A stretch of 9,168 nucleotides of DNA. Source: an uncultured Verrucomicrobiota bacterium. Lineage in GTDB: Bacteria; Verrucomicrobiota; Kiritimatiellia; RFP12; UBA1067. Both the position numbers and the translations under genes were made by a program. The notes beneath the pieces are model-generated. The model was given only the letters and a program-made list of their open reading frames with translations, had not been told where the DNA came from and did not search any database. Positions 1-6,236 of the stretch are shown piece by piece (position 1 is the first letter of the stretch; each line of letters opens with the position of its first letter). The DNA lies in NCBI GenBank assembly GCA_946631535.1, contig CAMPAF010000109.1:1-9168 (forward strand), read 5' to 3'.

Positions 1-853
1 TGTAGTAGCCCATGAGCCAGCGCTCGGAGAGCTTGCCGTACTTCTTCGCGATGGCCACCGTGCGCTTCGTGATGTCGCGGTAGAAGTCCTCGGGAAGCGC
101 CCAGTTGACGATCGTCGTGGAGAACACGTCGAAGTACGGGCAAGACCCCACGAGGTCCCAGTTGTCGTAGCCGCGGTACTCGCTCACGTAGTAGCCGTTC
201 TGCGTGGCGTGGACGCAGCAGGTGATCTCGCAGTCCTCGCGGATCTCCTTGATCGCCTTCGAAGTGTCGCTCAGCACCACGAGCGCCTCGCGCCAGCGGA
301 ACTGCTTCACGTCGTTCGTCATGTAGCGCGGCATCTCGTAGCCGTAGTAGTCGAGGAAGCGCTTGCGGCAGACGGGGCAGTAGCACGTCCAGTCGTCCGC
401 CACGCCGCCGGTGATGGAGGCGATGCCCTTCGGGAAGGCGTAGTGCGGCTCGTCCCAGAAGAAGCCGTCGCACGCCGTCTCGCGCGCGAGCGTGGTGCAG
501 AAGTTGCGGAAGTAGTCGCGGTAGCTGTTCGTGTTGAAGCAGGCGTAGGGCAGCTTCTCGCCGGTGAGGGCGGACACCTGGCGGTTCTCCACGTTGTCCT
601 GCAGGAACTTCGACACCTGCTCGCCGCCGAAGTACTTGCCGTTGCCCCACGGGTCGATCACGCACTTGAGCCCCAGCTCGTGCGCCTTCTCGACAATCTT
701 CGGGATGTTGGGCCGCCAGAAGTCGAAGTCGAACTCCGTGACGGCGAGGATCACGCACGTCACCCCGTGCGCCTTCATCTCGGCGAAGTCCGCCGCCGCA
801 TGCTCCACGTAGTTCAGCCCGTAGTAGCTGATGCTTGTCTGCTTGATTGCCAT
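1..853 (-). CDS. Glycoside-hydrolase-like TIM-barrel protein, C-terminus cut off by window edge
   Basis: An open frame of 284 codons runs from ATG at 853 off the window at position 1, so the C-terminus is missing. The start is set by AAAGGA seven bases upstream. No signal peptide is seen, so it is probably cytoplasmic. The N-terminus (SISYYGLNYVEHAAADFAEM, then GVTCVILAVTEFDF) looks like the first strands of a (beta/alpha)8 barrel in which a substrate-approaching residue follows each strand. CDGFFWDEPHY (residues 128-138) resembles the strand-4 acidic motif of clan GH-A-like hydrolases, with D134/E135 as candidate catalytic or binding residues. CYCPVCRKRF (157-166) is the CxCxxC...F signature often seen after this motif in uncharacterised glycosidase-like proteins and could bind a metal. 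The specific family and substrate are not recognised. It lies 134 bp downstream of the dinG stop with its own likely promoter, so it need not be co-transcribed. The gene is certain; the enzymatic role is an inference from fold-like motifs. Confidence 0.75.
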   Translation of the reverse strand, partial: MAIKQTSISYYGLNYVEHAAADFAEMKAHGVTCVILAVTEFDFDFWRPNIPKIVEKAHELGLKCVIDPWGNGKYFGGEQVSKFLQDNVENRQVSALTGEKLPYACFNTNSYRDYFRNFCTTLARETACDGFFWDEPHYAFPKGIASITGGVADDWTCYCPVCRKRFLDYYGYEMPRYMTNDVKQFRWREALVVLSDTSKAIKEIREDCEITCCVHATQNGYYVSEYRGYDNWDLVGSCPYFDVFSTTIVNWALPEDFYRDITKRTVAIAKKYGKLSERWLMGYY

Positions 854-859
854 TGCATT

Positions 860-866
860 TTCCTTT
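860..866 (-). promoter_or_regulatory. Ribosome binding site of the glycosidase-like gene
   Basis: AAAGGAA on the minus strand, with the AGGA core seven bases before ATG 853. It excludes the out-of-frame ATG at 858. It is part of a 13-nt stretch (AAACAGAAAGGAA) that is repeated exactly before the transposase gene. Confidence 0.7.
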
Positions 867-915
867 CTGTTTCAAGATCCATGTTTCACGAAGATCGCCA
901 TCAAGTGCGGCGCCT

Positions 916-921
916 ATTATA
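916..921 (-). promoter_or_regulatory. -10 element upstream of the glycosidase-like gene
   Basis: A perfect TATAAT on the minus strand, predicting a start site near 909 and a leader of about 56 nt before ATG 853. No convincing -35 is seen at 16-18 bp spacing. A CCCCT-TT-AGGGG dyad (934-945) covers part of the region where upstream contacts would fall, so it could act as an operator. Only the motif supports this; no transcript is known. Confidence 0.5.
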
Positions 922-933
922 CACCATATCTGC

Positions 934-945
934 CCCCTAAAGGGG
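934..945. other. Short G/C dyad upstream of a -10 box
   Basis: On the plus strand CCCCT-AA-AGGGG forms a 5-bp inverted repeat with a 2-bp centre, 12 bp upstream of the TATAAT at 916-921. It could be a small operator or part of a terminator for the helicase gene, but no T-rich tract follows on the minus strand. The function is unknown. Confidence 0.3.
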
Positions 946-987
946 AAGACACTTTCAACAAAATCACCTTTCATTCCGCTGAAGCCG

Positions 988-3354
988 CTAGGGGCCGAAG
1001 AAGGCGGACGTGCGGGAAATGAGCTCGTCGAGAGACGTGACGGCGTGGACCGACGCGGGAATCGCCTTGCGGAAGAGCGCGCCGTAGTTCTTCGTGACGA
1101 TCCGGCTGTCCGTCACCACCACGACCCCTCGGTCGGACTTGGTGCGGACGAGCCGCCCGAACCCCTGCCTGAAGCGGATTATCGCCTCCGGCAGCAGGTA
1201 GTCGCGAAACGCCGAACCGCCCTCTTCCGCCACCTTCTCGCCGCGCGCCTCGACGATCGGTTCGCCCACCTGCGGGAACGGGAGACGCGCCAGCACCACG
1301 CACGAGAGCGCCTCCCCCGGCACGTCCACACCTTCCCAGAAGCTCTGCGCGCCGAAAAGGACCGTTGGACGCTCTGCCGTCCGCAGCGCCTCCGCCATCG
1401 CCTCGCGGCTCTCACCCTCGCCCTGCACGAGCAGGCGGAAGCCCGCCGAGTCGAGTTCCGCGCGCGCGCGGTCGGCCACGTCGCGCATCATGTCGTACGA
1501 GGTGAAGAGCACAAGGCCGCGCCCGCCCGTCGCCCGGAAGAGGTCGAGCAGGAACGGCGCGAGCTTCTCCGCGTACTCGCCTGGGGCGGCGGATGGGTCT
1601 GGCAGGCAGTCGGGCGCCAGCACGAGCGCCTGGCGGAAGTAGTCGAACGGCGAGGCCGCCACGAGCGCCTTCACGCGAGGCGGCTCCACGAGGGATATCC
1701 CCAACCGGCGGGCCATGTAGTCGAACTTGTCTCCCGTGCGCAGCGTGGCGGAGCAGAGGACGACCGAGTCCTTCGTGTCGTAGAAGCATTTCTTCATCTC
1801 GTCAGCCACGCTGAGCGGCGCGGCTGTGAGACGTATGAACGACGACATCTTCGCCTTCGCGTTGCCCTGGCACTTCTCGGCCCAGTACACGCGCGCAGGG
1901 TCTGATGCGGACAGCACGAACTTCGATTCCAGGATGAACTCGGTGAACGCGCCGGTCACGCCCTTCACCTGCACGGCGAGATCGCCGAAGATCGGCTGGT
2001 TCTCCTCCTCGGCGACGCTCTCCAGAACGCCTGCCAGGTCCATGAGGATTCCCTGCAGCCTCGCAAGCGAGTCCTCGAAGCGCACTGCCACTTCCGCAAG
2101 CGCCCTCTCGTCCCACTGCGCAGGCGTGTAGTCGGCGAAGAGACCATGGAGAGAATACTGGCGCACCGTGGCCGACGGGTCGCCGGGCTTCTCCGCCGGC
2201 ACGCAGCGGAAGCGGATGCGTTCCGTGCCGCGCGGGGCCGGCGAGAACAGGCGGCGCAACACCTCGAACACCGCGTCGCCTGCGGAAATGGCGAACTTGA
2301 TCTGAACCTGGGCGCGGAAAAGCAGCTCGCGTATCTCCTCCGCATGGGCGGCGACCCGCAGGGCGCCCTTGTGGAGCTGGCGCTCGATGGATCCCAGCGC
2401 GCCGCGCGGACGCGACGTTCCGCGGCGCGAGCGAGAGGTCCGCGAGAGCTTCCCGAGGAGCTGCATCAGCGCGGGGCGCGAGAGCTCGTAGGAGAAGAAG
2501 TCCGTGGCGATGTCCTCGAGGTTGTGCGCCTCGTCGAAGACGAGCCGACCGTATGCTGGCAGGAGCGTGGATGCGGCGCACGTGGCTTCAGCGAGGACGA
2601 GCGCGTGGTTCACCACCACCACGTGCGCGCGCTGAGCGCGGGCGCGGGCCTTCGCGATGAAGCACTTCTCGCGGTAGCGGCAGGCGCGCCCTGCGCAGTC
2701 CTCGCCCGGGCAGGAGAGCTGCGGACGGAGAAGCTCTAGCCCGAGGTCGTCCAGATCGCCGTCGGGCGTCGTGTGCAGCCACTCGTAGAGTCCCTTGAAA
2801 TCATCCTGCTCCTCCGCCGAGAGCGTCCACCATCCGCCCTGCATCAGCTCGCCGAGCATCCGCAGGCAGAGGTAGTTGGTGCGGCCCTTCAGGACGGCGA
2901 CGCGCAGCTTCGGCGCGTCCTCGCCGAGCACCTGCGCGGCACGCGGAAGGTCGGAGGAGAGCAGCTGGCTCTGGAGGTTGCGCGTGGCGGTGGAGAGGAC
3001 GACGGGCGTGTCGTTCGTGAAGCTCCAGAGGACGGACGGTATCAGGTACGCCAGCGACTTGCCCACGCCCGTGCCGGCCTCGATCATCAGGTGCTCGCGG
3101 CCGTTGAACGCGCGCGTGACGGCGCGAAGCATGTCCAGCTGGCCGGGGCGCGACTCGTAGCCGGCCATGCCCCCCAGCGTGCCGCCGGCCTCGAGATGGC
3201 GGGCTGCCGATTCCACGTCGAGCGGCGTGCAGTCCTCGTGCGACGGCAGACGGCACTTCGGTCCGCCCGCCTTCATGTCCGGAATGAAGTCTGCCCATTC
3301 CGGATTGTCCATGAAGAGAGGTATCTCTCCGCTCCTGTCTGCCACCTGGTCCAT
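988..3354 (-). CDS. dinG: DinG/XPD-type iron-sulfur ATP-dependent DNA helicase
   Basis: A 788-residue superfamily 2 helicase of the XPD/Rad3/DinG group, expected to unwind DNA 5'->3' with ATP during repair and resolution of R-loops or blocked forks. Walker A is GTGVGKS at 94-100 and the Walker B DEAH box is at 274-277. The iron-sulfur domain between them has C163 followed by C220-x4-C225-x5-C231. That spacing is the one known for the E. coli DinG cluster; there is one extra cysteine at 215. The second motor domain has SATLR (535-539), LFTSYDMM (616-623), EGVDVPG (674-680) and the motif VI arginine patch QGFGRLVR (730-737). The ~65-residue N-terminal extension before YESRPGQ has no recognised domain, and there is no exonuclease domain. 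No Shine-Dalgarno precedes ATG 3354. An extended -10 ends only 9 nt upstream, so the mRNA is probably leaderless. Met15 (3312) is an alternative start. DinG and YoaA-like paralogues cannot be told apart here. Confidence 0.93.
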   Translation of the reverse strand: MDQVADRSGEIPLFMDNPEWADFIPDMKAGGPKCRLPSHEDCTPLDVESAARHLEAGGTLGGMAGYESRPGQLDMLRAVTRAFNGREHLMIEAGTGVGKSLAYLIPSVLWSFTNDTPVVLSTATRNLQSQLLSSDLPRAAQVLGEDAPKLRVAVLKGRTNYLCLRMLGELMQGGWWTLSAEEQDDFKGLYEWLHTTPDGDLDDLGLELLRPQLSCPGEDCAGRACRYREKCFIAKARARAQRAHVVVVNHALVLAEATCAASTLLPAYGRLVFDEAHNLEDIATDFFSYELSRPALMQLLGKLSRTSRSRRGTSRPRGALGSIERQLHKGALRVAAHAEEIRELLFRAQVQIKFAISAGDAVFEVLRRLFSPAPRGTERIRFRCVPAEKPGDPSATVRQYSLHGLFADYTPAQWDERALAEVAVRFEDSLARLQGILMDLAGVLESVAEEENQPIFGDLAVQVKGVTGAFTEFILESKFVLSASDPARVYWAEKCQGNAKAKMSSFIRLTAAPLSVADEMKKCFYDTKDSVVLCSATLRTGDKFDYMARRLGISLVEPPRVKALVAASPFDYFRQALVLAPDCLPDPSAAPGEYAEKLAPFLLDLFRATGGRGLVLFTSYDMMRDVADRARAELDSAGFRLLVQGEGESREAMAEALRTAERPTVLFGAQSFWEGVDVPGEALSCVVLARLPFPQVGEPIVEARGEKVAEEGGSAFRDYLLPEAIIRFRQGFGRLVRTKSDRGVVVVTDSRIVTKNYGALFRKAIPASVHAVTSLDELISRTSAFFGP

Positions 3355-3363
3355 TTAACGGAG

Positions 3364-3372
3364 ATTATACCA
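3364..3372 (-). promoter_or_regulatory. Extended -10 promoter of the helicase gene
   Basis: The minus strand reads TGG-TATAAT, a textbook extended -10, with the last T nine bases before ATG 3354. The expected transcription start is about 3357-3354, leaving at most a 3-nt leader. No TTGACA-like hexamer lies 16-18 bp upstream. Together with the missing ribosome binding site this points to a leaderless transcript. Confidence 0.6.
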
Positions 3373-3409
3373 TTTTTTATCGTCAGTGACTTCCCGACAT
3401 ACGATTCAA

Positions 3410-3446
3410 AACATTGGAAAACAGGTCAGACCTGTTTTCCAATGTT
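3410..3446. repeat. Perfect 37-bp palindrome at the transposase 3' end
   Basis: Arm AACATTGGAAAACAGGTC (3410-3427), a single central A (3428), and the exact complementary arm (3429-3446): 18 of 18 pairs. On the coding strand of the transposase one arm encodes the last six residues (NIGKQV) and the centre supplies the TGA stop. The transcript would fold into a long hairpin across the stop codon, followed by TTTT, which might also end transcription. Confidence 0.85.
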
Positions 3447-4505
3447 CCAAAGGCCTTTTCGTCGATCTCGCACCAAGATTCCCTTCTTCCTCATTGCGGA
3501 AACGACATGATACGTCATGCTCAAGCCAATCCCAAGCTGATCCGCAAGAAGCGGGATGTCCATCTGCGGATTGGCCGTCAATAGCGTAACCACTTCTTTC
3601 TCCCTAAGTTCTCTCTTTATCGTGCGCCGCCTTTCGACGTTTCGCTCCTCATGCAGCTCCAGCAGCGACTTCCGCACCTCCTCTAGATGCGCCTCCCTTT
3701 GCGCGACCATCGCCTCAGTCGTCAGCGGATCAGACGGCATCTCGAAACCCGCCGCACGCTTACGCGCAACTTCCTCTGCCCTGCGAAGCTTCTCCTTTTC
3801 AAGCAACACCTCCAGCAGTTCCTCGTGCCAGTCTGCAATCGCTTCGCAAGATGTTGCTTCGCCATAGACAAAACGCATCCCCGCTGTCGCAATCGGCTCT
3901 CCCCTACGAAACGCAGAATAGCTGCTCCAGGCATAGCCGTCAAAGCTTTCAGACGCCGCCGCTCGTATCGGATTCAGGTGGATGTAGGCGAGACACTCCG
4001 ACATGTCTTTCGTGCTACGTTTCACGATACGGTCGAAATATGCCGACTCCCACAGAGTTCCCTTGTGCGCGTTGCGCTTGTTGTACGCCTCCGTAAACCA
4101 CTGCTTTGCAATTTTCATGAAACTGCCGACGTCGTACATCCTCCGCCTCTGCCCGTCGAGCCACTTCAAGACACGTCGTTCGCCAATCTCCCCATCCGCC
4201 CTCCACTTCTGAAAGGTTATCCTCATCTCATCGGCGGCTGCTCCTCCCTTCAGGATACCATACCGCCGCAAGACCTCGGCTTCATCGACTTCTTGAAGCG
4301 AAGGCAGAAATACCAGAAGATGGAAATGGTTGCCCATGATGCACCATCCGAGCAACAGGACACCAGTGAACTCCGCTGCCCGTCGTACGATCTCAAGGAA
4401 ATCACCACGTTCGTCGTCCTTGAGAAAATAGACGCGATGTGCAATCCGGCTTACCAAATGATGCACCGTCTCGTATTCCTTTACACGCCTGTTTGAGTTT
4501 GCCAT
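3426..4505 (-). CDS. REP-associated tyrosine transposase (RAYT, Y1/HUH family) with C-terminal helix-turn-helix
   Basis: A 359-residue single-strand DNA transposase of the IS200/IS605-like Y1 superfamily, of the REP-associated branch that acts on palindromic hairpins. The N-terminal catalytic domain (about 8-200) holds the HUH metal motif H60-F61-H62 within GNHFHLLV. The likely nucleophile is Y174 in AYIHLNPIRAA, the usual place in RAYTs. A charged helical region (about 225-300) leads to a winged-helix-like HTH (about 300-356, containing DIPLLADQLGIGLSMTYHVV), probably for DNA recognition. This C-terminal part is longer than in compact RAYTs. Two tandem ATGs (4508, 4505) are possible. The second is chosen because AGGA lies 6 nt before it rather than 3. 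The stop is inside the 3' palindrome. A related palindrome lies 12 nt upstream of the ribosome binding site. No catalytic residue is missing, so it may be active. Confidence 0.88.
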   Translation of the reverse strand: MANSNRRVKEYETVHHLVSRIAHRVYFLKDDERGDFLEIVRRAAEFTGVLLLGWCIMGNHFHLLVFLPSLQEVDEAEVLRRYGILKGGAAADEMRITFQKWRADGEIGERRVLKWLDGQRRRMYDVGSFMKIAKQWFTEAYNKRNAHKGTLWESAYFDRIVKRSTKDMSECLAYIHLNPIRAAASESFDGYAWSSYSAFRRGEPIATAGMRFVYGEATSCEAIADWHEELLEVLLEKEKLRRAEEVARKRAAGFEMPSDPLTTEAMVAQREAHLEEVRKSLLELHEERNVERRRTIKRELREKEVVTLLTANPQMDIPLLADQLGIGLSMTYHVVSAMRKKGILVRDRRKGLWNIGKQV

Positions 4506-4510
4506 CATTG

Positions 4511-4517
4511 TTCCTTT
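4511..4517 (-). promoter_or_regulatory. Ribosome binding site of the transposase gene
   Basis: AAAGGAA on the minus strand. The AGGA core is 3 nt from the first ATG and 6 nt from the second, which favours 4505 as the start. It lies just downstream of the 5' palindrome (4529-4565), so folding of that palindrome in the mRNA could affect ribosome access. Confidence 0.55.
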
Positions 4518-4528
4518 CTGTTTTTTCG

Positions 4529-4565
4529 AACATCGGAATTCAGGTCTGACCTGTTTTCCAATGTT
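4529..4565. repeat. Imperfect 37-bp palindrome at the transposase 5' end
   Basis: Arms 4529-4546 (AACATCGGAATTCAGGTC) and 4548-4565 (GACCTGTTTTCCAATGTT) around a central T. They pair at 15 of 18 positions, all three mismatches lying in the arm nearest the gene. The gene-distal arm is identical to the 3' copy. It forms the inner part of the right inverted end of the transposase unit and lies in the likely 5' untranslated region of the transposase mRNA. Confidence 0.8.
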
Positions 4566-4595
4566 TGACGTATGTCCATAGCGGCCATATCAACA

Positions 4596-4613
4596 AAAAG
4601 ATGGTCATCTTTT
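4596..4613 (-). terminator. A/T-rich hairpin at the rluA-like stop codon, weak terminator candidate
   Basis: On the minus strand AAAAGATG-AC-CATCTTTT is an 8-bp inverted repeat that includes the TGA stop of the pseudouridine synthase gene and ends in a run of five Ts. The stem is mostly A/T with a tiny loop, so it would be weak. The palindrome at 4529-4565 just downstream may be the more effective stop. Confidence 0.25.
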
Positions 4614-5498
4614 GCCCATGCCGAAGAGCTTCAGCGTGGCGCGGAAATCGGCCGGGAGCGGCGAATGCGCCTTGATGGTCTCGCCCTTCGCGGTGGGATG
4701 GGGCAGCTCGAGCGCGGAGGCGTGGAGCATCTGGCGGGGCACGGACATGAGGCGCGGGTCGCGCGCGCTCTTGAGACCGAACATGCGGTCGCCCACCACG
4801 GGATGGCGGATCGACGAAAGATGGCGGCGGATCTGGTTCGTGCGGCCGGTCTCGATGCGGATGCGCAGGAACGACGCCTCGTCGCCAACGGCCTCGCGCG
4901 TTACGTGCGAGACGGCGGACTGGCCGTCCAACGGCGCGTCCACCGTCACGTGCGGATGCGCGAAGCGCCCCACGACTATCGCCCGGTACTGCTTCTGGAC
5001 GAGGTGCGTCTTGAAAACCTCCACGGCGGCCTGCCACGCGGCTTCGGAGCGGGCGAAGAGCAGGCAGCCCGTGGTGTCGCGGTCGAGGCGGTGCACGGCC
5101 TGTATGGCGGGGTCGCCCAGCTGCTCGCGCAGGATCGCCTCCACGCTGTGCGGATCGTCGGCGGAAAGAAGCCCGGCGGGCTTGTCCACCACGAGGAAGT
5201 CGCCGAACTCCGCCAGCACGCGGACGTGCTTGCGGTCCTCCGGCGCGATCTGGCGGCGGGCGACGGGACGGCGCGCGGCGGCCATGACGGCGTGCGCGAG
5301 CTCCACGGTATCGCCCGACTTCAGCGTGTGGTGCGCGATCCAGACGCAACGTCTGTTCACCCACACGCTGCGCCCGTCGATCACGGCCTTCGCGGCGCGG
5401 CGGGAGACGCCTAGCCACGCAGCGAGGAAATCCTGCAGCGACCTGCCGGCGTCGGACCTGCCGACAATTCGGCGTTCCAGATTTGGTTCCTTGCGCAT
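4605..5498 (-). CDS. RluA-family 23S rRNA/tRNA pseudouridine synthase
   Basis: A 297-residue enzyme expected to isomerise uridine to pseudouridine in rRNA or tRNA. An N-terminal S4-like RNA-binding domain (about 17-70: LQDFLAAWLGVSRRAAKAVI, then GDTVEL) precedes the catalytic domain. That domain has the family signature HRLDRDTTG at 136-144, with D139 as the expected catalytic aspartate. KPAGLLS (106-112), the QKQYRAIVVG strand (168-177) and RIETGRTNQIRRHL (214-227) are further hallmarks. The S4-plus-catalytic layout matches RluC/RluD-type enzymes, but the target uridine cannot be read from sequence, so no symbol is given. It is the third gene of the purF operon and starts 2 nt after the PAS gene stop. 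An in-frame GTG at 5504 would give a 4-nt GTGA overlap and is an equally plausible coupled start. Confidence 0.92.
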   Translation of the reverse strand: MRKEPNLERRIVGRSDAGRSLQDFLAAWLGVSRRAAKAVIDGRSVWVNRRCVWIAHHTLKSGDTVELAHAVMAAARRPVARRQIAPEDRKHVRVLAEFGDFLVVDKPAGLLSADDPHSVEAILREQLGDPAIQAVHRLDRDTTGCLLFARSEAAWQAAVEVFKTHLVQKQYRAIVVGRFAHPHVTVDAPLDGQSAVSHVTREAVGDEASFLRIRIETGRTNQIRRHLSSIRHPVVGDRMFGLKSARDPRLMSVPRQMLHASALELPHPTAKGETIKAHSPLPADFRATLKLFGMGKR

Positions 5499-5500
5499 GG

Positions 5501-6223
5501 TCACACCCGGATGATGGAACCGACGACGCCGACCGTCTTCTTGCCGTGCAGGTCTGGGGCAAGCTGTATCTCGATGTCCTTCTTCTCGGCGGCGTCGCCC
5601 TCCTCCGCCGTGATGCGCGTGGCGGAGCGCTCGCCGTCGAGGGCGCGCGCGAAGAGCTCGGGGAGCGGCTCGTCGGACATCAGGTCGGAGAACGAGAGCT
5701 TGAGCATCTCGTCCTCGGATTCGTAGCCGAACATGTCGAGGCAGGCCGTGTTGGCCCAGCGGAAGCGTCCGTCGGGTGCGCAGGCGAAGAGGGCGGACTG
5801 CGCGATGGCGCAGACGTTCTCCTTCGTGCGGAACGCTTCGAGCTGGCGGCGGCGGCGCTCGGTGCTGCGCACGGTGAAGACGAGGTCTCCGATGTTCATC
5901 AGGTCGATGAGGGAGACCGTCACCTCGGCCGGGAACACGGTGCCGTCGCGCCGCAGGCAGTTGGCGTCGAGCATCATGTGGCGCGCCTGGTCGAGCCCGT
6001 TGCGGATGCGCTGCACGATGGCCGGCGTCACGCCGGGGATGAAGCGTCCGATTGGGCTGTCCAGGATCTCGTCAGAGTCGTATCGGAAGAACTCCTTCGC
6101 GCGGGCGTTTAGGTTGAGCAGGTGCCCGTTGGGGTCGGTGATCAGCACCGCGTCGTACATTCCCGCCAGGAGCTGGCGGAAGAGCGACCGGTGGTCTTTC
6201 ATCGTGGGGTTGGACATGGACAT
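5501..6223 (-). CDS. Stand-alone double-PAS-domain protein
   Basis: A 240-residue protein made of two PAS domains and nothing else. PAS 1 (about 11-122) shows FRQLLAGMYDAVLITDPNGHLLNLNARAKEFFRYDSDEILD and RRDGTVFPAEVTVS, the usual core and the hydrophilic loop before the last strands. PAS 2 (about 132-240) shows the weaker FACAPDGRFRWANTACLDMFGYESEDE and ends with the strand TVGVVGSIIRV. PAS domains sense small molecules, redox state or light, or mediate dimerisation. No kinase, GGDEF, HTH or other output domain follows, so it would have to act through a partner. There is no signal peptide or membrane segment. The ATG at 6223 is chosen for its AGAGGG site 7 nt upstream, which overlaps the purF stop codon; TTG 6229 is less likely. 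Its place between purF and an RNA modification gene suggests co-expression, but its role is unknown. Confidence 0.88.
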   Translation of the reverse strand: MSMSNPTMKDHRSLFRQLLAGMYDAVLITDPNGHLLNLNARAKEFFRYDSDEILDSPIGRFIPGVTPAIVQRIRNGLDQARHMMLDANCLRRDGTVFPAEVTVSLIDLMNIGDLVFTVRSTERRRRQLEAFRTKENVCAIAQSALFACAPDGRFRWANTACLDMFGYESEDEMLKLSFSDLMSDEPLPELFARALDGERSATRITAEEGDAAEKKDIEIQLAPDLHGKKTVGVVGSIIRV

Positions 6224-6230
6224 GGGCAAT

Positions 6231-6236
6231 CCCTCT
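6231..6236 (-). promoter_or_regulatory. Ribosome binding site of the PAS gene overlapping the purF stop
   Basis: The minus strand reads TGAGAGGG: the TGA ends purF and AGAGGG is 7 nt before the PAS gene ATG at 6223. The overlap suggests that ribosomes finishing purF help start the PAS gene. Confidence 0.6.

Larger units (their letters stand above)
3396..4576 (-). mobile_element. RAYT-type transposase unit with inverted palindromic ends
   Basis: The outer limits are set by an inverted pair: GACATACG at 3396-3403 and its complement CGTATGTC at 4569-4576. Both lead inward through TCA(A) into the same palindrome core. Read inward from each side, the ends match as GACATACG, [AT], TCA, [A], then AACATTGGAAAACAGGTC and on. 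One side has three extra bases; the palindromes match at 34 of 37 positions in inverted orientation. Between them lies a single Y1/HUH transposase gene. By eye this stretch is clearly richer in A/T than the genes on both sides, as expected for acquired DNA. No target-site duplication is visible next to the ends, which fits IS200/RAYT chemistry. The unit sits cleanly between the rluA-like stop and the dinG promoter and breaks no gene. Confidence 0.65.

Noticed and set aside
847..1905. Long plus-strand open frame (352 codons) opposite the helicase gene
   Set aside because: Arg/His/Val-rich composition typical of the antisense of GC-rich coding DNA, with no domain; the helicase on the minus strand explains the region fully.
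3316..3329. GAGAG-GTAT-CTCTC hairpin near the helicase start
   Set aside because: Only five base pairs and inside the coding sequence; could occur by chance.
3355..3425. Terminator or riboswitch between the transposase and helicase genes
   Set aside because: Apart from the palindrome and the -10 box, the spacer holds no conserved-looking structure.
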